DNA from: Bacillota bacterium
GTDB taxonomy: Bacteria > Bacillota > Clostridia > Christensenellales > CAG-138
DNA length: 8,754 nt
Assembly (NCBI GenBank): GCA_023395595.1
Contig: JAEWYO010000041.1
Coordinates: 1-8,754 of the forward strand
Direction of reading: 5' to 3'
Below, one piece after another: positions 1 to 6,600 of this stretch (the first letter of the stretch is position 1; each line of letters starts with the position of its first letter). The notes beneath the pieces were generated by a model that was not told where the DNA came from, made no database searches, and was given only the letters and a program-made list of their open reading frames with translations. Made by a program: the position numbers and the translations under genes.

Positions 1-740
1 GCAACAGCACCGTGCTGAGCAACTACAAAACCCAGCAAAAATGCGGCTACAACCGCGAATGGAACCGCCCGGTGCTCTCCGTGATCGATCCTTCGCTCTT
101 TGAAAGCATTCCGAAGTTCCAGATTGCGGCGGGTGTTGCGGACATGATGAGTCACATCTTTGAGCGCTATTTTTCGAACACGGAGCACACGGAGCTTTCC
201 GACGCACTGAGTGAGGCGACGCTGCGCACCCTGCTCACCTACGGCGAAAAGGTGGTCAAAAACCCCGCGGACTACGATGCCTGGTGCCAGGTTTCGCTTG
301 GCGGAACGATTGCGCACAACAACATGCTCGGCGTCGGACGGGAGCAGGACTGGGCCTGCCACAAGCTCGACCATGAGCTCACCGCGCGCTTTGGCGTGAC
401 GCACGGCGCGGGGCTTGCGGTGTTGACCCCCGCCTGGATGCGCTATGTTTGGCGCGTGAATCCGAAACGCTTCTATGACTTTGCCGTGCGCATCATGGGA
501 CAGGAGGATCAGCCCAAAGCCGTCGCCGCTACCATCGAGAGCGGCATCTCCGCGCTGGAGACGTTCTATTCCCGCCTTGGGTTGCCGAGCAGGCTGGTCA
601 AGCTCGGCGTCGATCCCGCGCAACTTGCGGACATGGCGCGCGTCGTCACCCATGCGCCGGACGGCTCGGATCGTCCCGTCGGGGGATTGAAGAAAATCTA
701 CGAAGCGGACGCGAAGGCGATCTACGAAAAAGCGATCTGA
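1..740 (+). CDS. Iron-containing alcohol dehydrogenase, NADPH-dependent butanol dehydrogenase-like (5' partial)
   Basis: The reading frame is open from the window edge (first full codon at base 3) to a TGA at 738-740, giving about 245 residues. Full-length family members have roughly 385-390, so the N-terminal nucleotide-binding domain lies outside the window. The visible part is the all-helical metal-binding domain of group III Fe-dependent alcohol dehydrogenases. Numbering from the GTG at base 12, the expected iron ligands are Asp44 and His48 (VADMMSHIFERYF) and His117 and His131 (CHKLDHELTARFGVTHG), with the conserved His121 between them. The spacing matches YqhD and FucO. Such enzymes reduce aldehydes to alcohols in the cytoplasm with NAD(P)H, often in fermentation or aldehyde detoxification. 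The resemblance is closer to the YqhD/BdhA branch than to FucO, but substrate and cofactor cannot be fixed from this fragment. The GTG at 12 is internal, not the start. A hairpin terminator follows. Confidence 0.93.
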   Translation, partial: NSTVLSNYKTQQKCGYNREWNRPVLSVIDPSLFESIPKFQIAAGVADMMSHIFERYFSNTEHTELSDALSEATLRTLLTYGEKVVKNPADYDAWCQVSLGGTIAHNNMLGVGREQDWACHKLDHELTARFGVTHGAGLAVLTPAWMRYVWRVNPKRFYDFAVRIMGQEDQPKAVAATIESGISALETFYSRLGLPSRLVKLGVDPAQLADMARVVTHAPDGSDRPVGGLKKIYEADAKAIYEKAI

Positions 741-752
741 ACCCCAAAACGC

Positions 753-783
753 AAATGGAGAGGCAACTGCCTCTCCATTTTTT
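753..783. terminator. Bidirectional intrinsic terminator between convergent genes
   Basis: A perfect 12-bp stem (753-764 with 769-780) closes a four-base loop, AACT. The plus-strand 3' arm ends in six T (778-783). On the minus strand the stem likewise ends in ATTT, although the following U tract is shorter. It lies 12 bases after the dehydrogenase stop and 13 bases after the dipeptidase stop, so it probably ends both transcripts, more strongly on the plus strand. Confidence 0.88.
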
Positions 784-796
784 GCTGAAAGATGCG

Positions 797-2131
797 TTAT
801 TTTCCCGCCAGACGCTTGATCGCTTCCGCGATCATCTGCGTGTCAAAGCGGACGCTCTCGACCGGGCAGGATTCGTCCGGCATGTGTGCCTGCGCCGCCT
901 CGCCTTCCGGCTCCACGCCGAAGGCAACCGCATTGTCAAACGAGCGGGCATAGGTGCCGCCACCGATGGAGAGCGGCTTTGCTTTCTTGCCGGTGGCCTC
1001 GCTGTAGATGTCCAGCAGCGTATTGACGAGTTCGCAGTTGGGGTCGATATAGTGCCCCTTGGAGATCTTTTCGTGGATGCGCGTAAAGCCGATCTGCGCG
1101 AACTTCTCGTCTTCCGCTGCGAGGAGCTGCTCCGGCGAGACGCTGAAGGGGAAGCGACAGTCCAGCGTAATGGTGACGGAATCTTCGTTCCATTCGATCA
1201 TGTTCGGCGAGAGCGTGAGTCTGCCGGAATCGTCGCTGATGTCGAGTCCGAACGCTTCGCCATGCTGGTCAAACGCCAAGAGCGCCGCCAGCGAAGACGC
1301 GGTTGCGAGGTCTTCTGCGTTCAGCGGCTGTTCCTTGAGCGCGTCGAGCAGCGCAAGCAGCGCGTTTTGCGCATCTTGCGGGGTGGAGGCATGCCCCGCG
1401 CGGCCGGTGGCGCGGAGTTCGCCGTCTTTGCCACTGAGTTGCATGCCGTGTTTTGCGTTTACGGGTTCAGGCGTGAAGGGCAGGTATGCTACTGCTTCGC
1501 CGGGGATCACGTTCGGCGCGGTGCCGCAGGAGATGCGCACTTCGCTACCGCATAGTTTTTTCGTATAGGTGGTTTGTCCGATGTTTTTTTCGGAGTTGAT
1601 GACGGGGTACTCTCCGTCCGGCGTGAACGCCAGCGTCGGGTTCGGTTCGGTCTGCTTGTAGCGGTTGACGCAGCTCCAGCCGCGCTCTTCGTCGCACCCG
1701 AGGAAGATACGCACGCGGCGCTTGAGCGGGATGCCTGCTTCCTTTATCGCGCGCAGGGCGTAGAGTGAAGAGATCGCGGGTCCTTTGTCGTCCATCACGC
1801 CGCGGCCGATCAGCCGTCCGGCTCTTTGCGTGAGGGTGAAAGGATCACTCGTCCAGCCGTTGCCGACGGGAACGACGTCCAGATGTGCCATGATCATGAG
1901 CATTTCGTCGCTTTCGCCATAGTCGATCACGCCGCAGTAGCCGTCGAGCGAGCGGGCGGAGAAGCCCATTTCGCGCGCGAGATCGAGGGTATAGGTGAGG
2001 GCGTTATGGATGTGCCGACCCAGTGGCATGCCCTCTTCCGGTTCACCTTGCGACACGCTTGGAAACGCAATAAGCTTGCCAAGCGAGGAAAGCTGCTCGT
2101 CAAAATGCTGGTCGATGAGTTGTTTATACAT
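797..2131 (-). CDS. pepV: PepV/Sapep-type dipeptidase (M20 family, dinuclear zinc)
   Basis: This 444-residue protein is a cytoplasmic M20 metallopeptidase of the PepV/Sapep branch, which removes N-terminal residues from dipeptides and some short peptides and so supplies amino acids from peptide uptake. All key residues are visible: His83 and Asp85 in MAHLDVVPVG, bridging Asp115 in GRGVMDDKGP, catalytic base Glu148 with Glu149 in GCDEERG, Asp172 in FTPDGEYP, and the distal His416 in AQAHMPDE. His247 in GRAGHASTP lies in the lid domain and fits the transition-state-stabilising His of the family. The order is N-terminal catalytic half, lid insertion at about residues 180-380, then the catalytic C-terminus. 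Length is slightly below Lactobacillus PepV (about 470). The frame is open far upstream, but the start at 2131 is chosen because GGAGG (2140-2144) lies 8 bases before the ATG and residue 1 aligns with the family start MYKQLID. It has its own promoter and no operon partner. Confidence 0.93.
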   Translation of the reverse strand: MYKQLIDQHFDEQLSSLGKLIAFPSVSQGEPEEGMPLGRHIHNALTYTLDLAREMGFSARSLDGYCGVIDYGESDEMLMIMAHLDVVPVGNGWTSDPFTLTQRAGRLIGRGVMDDKGPAISSLYALRAIKEAGIPLKRRVRIFLGCDEERGWSCVNRYKQTEPNPTLAFTPDGEYPVINSEKNIGQTTYTKKLCGSEVRISCGTAPNVIPGEAVAYLPFTPEPVNAKHGMQLSGKDGELRATGRAGHASTPQDAQNALLALLDALKEQPLNAEDLATASSLAALLAFDQHGEAFGLDISDDSGRLTLSPNMIEWNEDSVTITLDCRFPFSVSPEQLLAAEDEKFAQIGFTRIHEKISKGHYIDPNCELVNTLLDIYSEATGKKAKPLSIGGGTYARSFDNAVAFGVEPEGEAAQAHMPDESCPVESVRFDTQMIAEAIKRLAGK

Positions 2132-2139
2132 AAAAGTTG

Positions 2140-2144
2140 CCTCC
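2140..2144 (-). promoter_or_regulatory. Ribosome binding site of the dipeptidase gene
   Basis: GGAGG on the minus strand, 8 bases before the ATG at 2131. It fixes the start of the dipeptidase despite a frame that stays open to about 2629. Confidence 0.85.
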
Positions 2145-2180
2145 ATATGATGCGCGTGGTTGCGCGGATACGCTCCATTT

Positions 2181-2209
2181 ATCATAACGACCGCGCCGGA
2201 AAAAAGCAA
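2181..2209 (-). promoter_or_regulatory. Sigma-A promoter of the dipeptidase gene
   Basis: Read on the minus strand: TTGCTT (2204-2209), a 17-base spacer, then TATGAT (2181-2186). Predicted transcription start is near 2174, giving a 5' untranslated region of about 43 bases that contains the GGAGG site. Confidence 0.72.
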
Positions 2210-2240
2210 GCCGCGCGCCTGCATAGCGCCATCATTCCGG

Positions 2241-2269
2241 TTGACTTTTATGCGCGGGATTGTTACCCT
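2241..2269 (+). promoter_or_regulatory. Extended -10 promoter of the unknown gene at 2276
   Basis: TTGACT (2241-2246), a 17-base spacer ending in TGT, then TACCCT (2264-2269). The TGn extension at 2261-2263 and the T, A and final T of the -10 compensate for a poor middle. The ATG follows after only six bases, so the predicted transcription start coincides with the start codon. It is back to back with the dipeptidase promoter, 31 bases apart. Confidence 0.5.
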
Positions 2270-2275
2270 CATAGA

Positions 2276-2710
2276 ATGGAAGAACAAACAAGAACAATCA
2301 CACAAACGCTGCCCTGCGGGCGGACGATGACCATTACGCTGGATCGGGGCGTGGCGCAAACGGCTCGATCGCATGGCGAGATTGCGGTCTATGATGACCG
2401 CTTTACGCAGAACCCGTCGTTTCGAATTTACGACTCCTACCGCATTCGCAAGAACAGCATCAAGCGGGAGGTTCTTTCCGCGATGATTGCCTACAACGAA
2501 GCGTATCCCACCGAACCGCGCTGGCAGCGGACGATGGATTCGCTTGTTCTGGAGTGGATGGAGCACAACTTTGCCTACCGTGTCGGTTTTCTGCGCAAGC
2601 GGGCATGCAATGTTGACCTCGACAACCACGCGGAGGGCAAAGGTGCGCTGGGGTATTTTATCAAGAGCGCGTGGGACGTGATTTTAGGGTATTTGCCGCA
2701 TAAAAAATGA
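2276..2710 (+). CDS. Hypothetical protein, 144 residues, family not recognised
   Basis: I do not recognise this protein. It reads MEEQTRTITQTLPCGRTM at the N-terminus and ends ...GYLPHKK at a TGA inside the downstream terminator. The first 50 residues look like beta strands and loops, and residues 60-110 look largely helical, with the run WMEHNFAYRVGFLRKR. NVDLDNHAEGKG (112-123) looks like a conserved acidic/turn segment. There is no signal peptide or clear membrane segment, so it is probably cytoplasmic. It is rich in Arg and has two Cys (14 and 111). Coding is supported by its own predicted promoter, a fitting terminator right after the stop, and codon choice like its neighbours. No Shine-Dalgarno sequence precedes the ATG. 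An alternative in-frame ATG at 2327 has only a weak purine stretch (GGGCGG) before it. The frame is open upstream into the antisense of the dipeptidase, but no ribosome site supports an earlier start. Confidence 0.72.
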   Translation: MEEQTRTITQTLPCGRTMTITLDRGVAQTARSHGEIAVYDDRFTQNPSFRIYDSYRIRKNSIKREVLSAMIAYNEAYPTEPRWQRTMDSLVLEWMEHNFAYRVGFLRKRACNVDLDNHAEGKGALGYFIKSAWDVILGYLPHKK

Positions 2711-2733
2711 GGGGTTGCAACCCCTCGTTTTTT
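2702..2733. terminator. Bidirectional intrinsic terminator
   Basis: A near-perfect palindrome: six A (2702-2707), a stem GAGGGGT (2709-2715) pairing with ACCCCTC (2720-2726) around TGCA, then six T (2728-2733). A-tract and T-tract are symmetric, so it can stop transcripts from both the unknown gene (whose TGA lies inside the structure) and the convergent HD gene (stop at 2742). Confidence 0.92.
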
Positions 2734-2741
2734 ATACTAAT

Positions 2742-3299
2742 TCACATACCCAGCGCTTCGTGCACGTCCCGCATGCCAAGAATGCTCTTCTGGATCACAT
2801 CCTCCAGCGGAAGCCCAAGCAGTTCGCAGCCGCCGAGGATCACATCCCGGCTGACGCCCGCGGCGAAGCCCTTGTCCTTGAACTTCTTCTTCACGCTGGA
2901 GACTTCTATGTCCATTACGCTCTTGCTGGGTCGCATGTAGGCCGCCGCCGTAATCAAACCTGTGAGCTCGTCGATGGTATAGAGCACGGTCTCCATCCGC
3001 TTCTCCGGCTTGGTGTCGGTGCAGAGCCCCCAGCCGTGCGCAAGCACCGCGTGGATGAACGCCTCGTCATAGCCCGCCTCGGCAAGCAAGCGCGGTGCCA
3101 CCTTCAGGTGCTCCTCCGGCCATTGTTCATAGTCCACGTCGTGAAGCAATCCCACGAGACCCCAATAGTTTTCGTCTTCGCCCGCCTCGCGCGCAAAAAA
3201 GCGCATCACACCCTCGACGGCGTATGCGTGCTTGAGCAACGCCTCGCTTTTCGTATAAGCCTTCAGCGTGGAGAGCGCATGTTCCCTTGATAGATCCAT
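2742..3299 (-). CDS. HD-domain metal-dependent phosphohydrolase-like protein
   Basis: A 185-residue protein of the HD superfamily. The metal-binding pattern is complete: His24 (LLKHAYAVEG), the His53-Asp54 doublet (GLLHDVDYEQWPEEH) and Asp110 (LYTIDELTGL), with His83 and His88 (FIHAVLAHGWG) in the positions where HD proteins carry extra metal ligands. HD enzymes hydrolyse phosphate esters of nucleotides or related compounds in the cytoplasm; the substrate here cannot be told, and there is no partner domain to hint at it. The length is typical for stand-alone HD hydrolases. The start at 3299 is supported by GAGGTGA (3306-3312) six bases upstream. It is a single-gene unit, divergent from rpoB and convergent with the unknown gene, with which it shares a terminator. 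Its predicted mRNA leader is about 110 bases and carries a long imperfect hairpin, so regulation at the RNA level is possible. Confidence 0.88.
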   Translation of the reverse strand: MDLSREHALSTLKAYTKSEALLKHAYAVEGVMRFFAREAGEDENYWGLVGLLHDVDYEQWPEEHLKVAPRLLAEAGYDEAFIHAVLAHGWGLCTDTKPEKRMETVLYTIDELTGLITAAAYMRPSKSVMDIEVSSVKKKFKDKGFAAGVSRDVILGGCELLGLPLEDVIQKSILGMRDVHEALGM

Positions 3300-3343
3300 T
3301 TCTTTTCACCTCGCTGCTGTTAATCTGGTTCGATTGCTGTAAT

Positions 3344-3404
3344 CCGCCGTGCTTGTTGCGGTGTAATTTGTCTGCCTTCTGGCCCTACAAATACAAGCAC
3401 GCGG
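3344..3404 (-). repeat. 61-base imperfect inverted repeat, candidate structured mRNA leader of the HD gene
   Basis: Three nested helices. P1: GTGCTTGT (3349-3356) pairs with ACAAGCAC (3393-3400), extended by CCGC (3344-3347) with GCGG (3401-3404) across a single bulged base at 3348, 12 pairs in all. P2: ATTTGT (3366-3371) with ACAAAT (3387-3392), stacked directly on P1 on one side, with a nine-base bulge (3357-3365) on the other. P3: GCC (3374-3376) with GGC (3381-3383) around a four-base loop. No T run follows on either strand, so it is not an intrinsic terminator. Read on the minus strand it starts about six bases after the predicted HD-gene transcription start. I do not match it to a riboswitch class I know. 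The strand is assigned from the promoter and is inference. Confidence 0.6.
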
Positions 3405-3416
3405 ACATTTCTCACT

Positions 3417-3446
3417 ATCATATAATAAAATTATAAAAAATGGCAA
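3417..3446 (-). promoter_or_regulatory. Predicted promoter of the HD-domain gene
   Basis: On the minus strand: TTGCCA (3441-3446), an 18-base AT-rich spacer, then TATGAT (3417-3422). Predicted start is near 3410, leaving a leader of about 110 bases before the ATG at 3299. The AT-rich background makes chance matches likelier, so confidence is moderate. Confidence 0.5.
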
Positions 3447-3465
3447 TATAATTTGGTATCTTTTC

Positions 3466-3494
3466 TTGACACGGGGTTAGAAGGATGATATCAT
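3466..3494 (+). promoter_or_regulatory. Strong sigma-A promoter of the rpoBC operon
   Basis: A perfect -35 TTGACA (3466-3471), a 17-base spacer and TATCAT (3489-3494) with a TGA extended -10 (3486-3488). The stretch 3421-3465 is very AT-rich and could act as an UP element. The -10 lies inside a perfect palindrome ATGATATCAT (3485-3494). Predicted transcription start is near 3501. A strong dedicated promoter fits the absence of upstream ribosomal protein genes. Confidence 0.85.
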
Positions 3495-3500
3495 TCATGA

Positions 3501-3684
3501 TTGACTTATGATCGCATAACTGTCGAAATATGCCCAAAATCGGGTTTTTCAGCGGGTTTCGCGCGAGAAAACAAGACGATGGGTCATTTCCTGTCCAGTT
3601 GGCGCAAAATAGGTTCGGCAATGGTTTTTACGAGAAAAAATGCGAAGGTGCGGCCTGCAACCGTGCCGGCAAGGGGAGTACGCG
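3501..3684 (+). promoter_or_regulatory. rpoB 5' leader (about 184 bases, predicted untranslated)
   Basis: The stretch from the predicted transcription start to the rpoB ATG holds no convincing gene. Seen in it: a weak hairpin at 3552-3564 flanked by TTTTC (3546-3550) and GAAAA (3567-3571), and a seven-pair RNA hairpin with two G-U pairs at 3647-3667 (stem 3647-3653 with 3661-3667) that ends three bases before the Shine-Dalgarno sequence. It has no resemblance I can see to the L10-binding leader, and rplJ is absent. Any regulatory role is inference. Confidence 0.45.
3671..3678 (+). promoter_or_regulatory. Ribosome binding site of rpoB
   Basis: AAGGGGAG, six bases before the ATG at 3685 and nine before the adjacent ATG at 3688. 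It rules out the upstream in-frame ATG at 3640, which has no such site; either of the tandem ATGs could be used. Confidence 0.8.
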
Positions 3685-6600
3685 ATGATGCATGACGTTC
3701 AAATGGGCAGACAGACGCGAAAGAGCTTTTCCAGAATTCGGGAAGTGCTCGACATGCCGGATTTGATTGAGATCCAAAAGAATTCGTACTATCGTTTTTT
3801 GAAGGAGGACCTGAAAGAGGTTTTTGACGATATTTCCCCAATTACCGACTATTCCGGCAAGCTGGTGTTAGAGTTTGTCGATTACCGTATCGATCTGGAC
3901 GCACCCAAATATTCGATGGAAGAAAGCAAGGAGCGCGATGTCAACTACGCGGCTCCGCTTCGCGTTACTGTACGCCTCATCAATAAAGAAACAGGTGAAG
4001 TCAAGCAGCAGGAAGTCTTCATGGGCGATTTCCCGCTGATGACGCCGCAAGGCACGTTCATCATCAACGGCGCGGAGCGCGTCATCGTTTCCCAGCTCGT
4101 CCGTTCGCCCGGCGTGTATTTTTCCGAGAGTTTTGATAAAGTCGGCAAGCAGCTCTTCTCCGCGCAGGTGATCCCGAACCGCGGCGCATGGCTGGAGTAT
4201 GAAACCGACTCCAACGGCGTTTTGTATGTCAAGATTGACCGCCAGCGCAAGGTGCACATCACCGCCCTTGTGCGCGCGCTTGGCTATGGCTCCAACCCGC
4301 AGATTCTGGAACTCTTCGGCGACGACGAGCGTCTTTCTGCAACCCTGCAGAAAGACCCGACGCACTCTGAAGCGGAAGGCCTCATCGAGATCTACAAGCG
4401 TCAGCGCCCCGGCGAGCCGCCGACGGAAGAAAGCGCACGCTCCCTCCTCAACTCGCTGTTCTTCGACAAGCGTTATGATTTGGCGCGCGTCGGACGCTAT
4501 AAATTCAACAAAAAACTCGCCATCCGTGCGCGGATTCGCAACCACGTTGCGGCGGAGACGATCGTGCATCCCGTCACGGGCGAAATCCTCGCCGAGGCGG
4601 GGCAGACCATCGACCGCTTCCTCGCGGGGGACATCCAGAATGCCGGCATCAACGAAGTTTGGCTGCAGGTTGGCGAAAACCGCGTGAAGGTCATCGGCAA
4701 CAACTTCGTGCGCGCAAACGAGTGGCTGGAGTTTGATCCGGCGGAAGCGGGCATCAACGAAGACGTCCACCTGCCGACCCTCAAGGCCGCGCTCAAGGAC
4801 GGCGAAGGCATGACCAAGGAAGAGCTCAAGGCGCTGCTCAAGGCACGCTATTATGACCTCATCCCGCGGCATATTATCCCGGACGATATGATCTCCTCGA
4901 TTTCGTATCTGATCGGTATGCCGTACAACATCGGCCGCACGGACGACATCGACCACCTTGGCAACCGCCGCATCCGCAGCGTCGGTGAACTGCTGCAAAA
5001 CCAGATTCGCGTCGGCCTCACCCGCCTCGAGCGTGTGGTGCGCGAGCGCATGGGCTTGCAGGACATGGATGTTGCGATGCCCAGTAACCTCATCAACATT
5101 CGTCCGGTCACGGCGGCGATCAAGGAGTTCTTCGGCTCCTCGCAGCTCTCGCAGTTCATGGATCAAACCAACCCGCTGGCAGAGCTCACGCACAAGCGCA
5201 GGCTCTCCGCACTTGGCCCGGGCGGACTCAACCGCGAACGCGCAACGTTCGATGTCCGCGACGTTCACTTCTCGCACTACGGGCGTATGTGCCCCATCGA
5301 GACGCCGGAAGGTCCGAACATTGGTCTGATCAACTCGCTCTCGACCTATGCGCGTATCAACGAGTACGGCTTCATCGAAGCACCGTACCGCCGCGTGGAC
5401 AGCAAGAAGCACGTCATCACGGACGAGATCGAATACCTCACCGCGGATGAAGAGGATAACTTCATCGTGGCGCAGGCAAACGAACCGATCAACGAAGACC
5501 TGCATTGGTTTAAGAAAGAGCGCGTCATCGCGCGCTTGCTCGACCAAATCATCGAAGTCAAGGCTACGGAAGTGGACTACATGGACGTTTCGCCCAAGCA
5601 GCTCGTCTCCGTTGCAACAGCGATGATCCCCTTCCTTGAAAACGACGACGCAAACCGCGCGCTGATGGGTTCGAACATGCAGCGTCAGGCGGTTCCGCTG
5701 CTGATTCCGGAATCTCCGGTTGTTGCAACGGGTATGGAATACAAGGCCGCGCATGACTCCGGCATCGTGCTCATCGCCCGTGAGGACGGCGTGGTTTCCC
5801 GCGCATCCGCAAAAGCAATCGTGATCACGGACAAGATCGGCGTGGAGCATGTGTATAAACTCACGAAGTTCCAGCGCAGCAACCAGGGCACCTGCCTTAA
5901 CCAGCGTCCGATTGTCAAGCGCGGCGACATTGTTGCCAAAGGCGATGTGATCGCGGACGGCGCCTCGACCGAAAACGGAGAGATCGCGCTCGGCAGAAAC
6001 ATCCTCATCGGCTTCATGACCTGGGAAGGTTACAACTACGAGGACGCGGTTCTCATCAGCGAGAAACTGGTCAAGGACGATGTCTTTACCTCTATCCACA
6101 TCGAGGAGCACGAGGTTGAGGCGCGTGACACCAAGCTCGGGCCCGAAGAGATCACCCGCGACATCCCGAACATCGGCGAAGACGCGCTGGCACAGCTCGA
6201 CGAGAGCGGTATCATCCGCCCCGGCGCGGAAGTGCGCAGCGGCGATATCCTCGTTGGCAAAGTTACGCCCAAGGGCGAGACCGAGCTGACGGCGGAAGAG
6301 AGACTGCTTCGCGCCATCTTCGGCGAAAAAGCGCGCGATGTACGCGACACATCCTTGCGCGTACCGCACGGCGAAGGCGGCATCGTGGTCGATGTCAAGA
6401 TTTTCACCCGCGAACACAAAGACGAGCTCAGCCCCGGCGTGAACCAGATGGTGCGCGTTTACATCGCCCAGAAGCGCAAGATTTCTGTCGGCGACAAGAT
6501 GGCAGGCCGTCACGGTAACAAGGGTGTTATCTCGCGCATCCTGCCGGAAGAGGACATGCCCTTCCTGCCGGATGGCACGCCGCTGCAGATCGTGCTCAAC

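Noticed and set aside
755..1555. A 266-codon plus-strand frame antisense to the dipeptidase
   Set aside because: Shadow frame of a GC-rich gene; it begins in the terminator hairpin and has no ribosome site.
1826..2275. Upstream extension of the unknown plus-strand gene into the dipeptidase
   Set aside because: It is antisense to a certain gene, and no start with a ribosome site was found there; the promoter at 2241-2269 lies downstream of it.
2132..2629. Upstream extension of the dipeptidase frame
   Set aside because: The family start, the GGAGG site and the promoter all place the start at 2131; the extension is antisense to the unknown gene.
3532..3549. Attenuator-like hairpin CCC-AAAATC-GGG followed by five T in the rpoB leader
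   Set aside because: Only three Watson-Crick pairs plus one wobble; too weak to count as an intrinsic terminator.
3640..3684. Earlier ATG for rpoB adding 15 residues
   Set aside because: No ribosome site precedes 3640, the added residues do not match RpoB N-termini, and AAGGGGAG at 3671 points to 3685.
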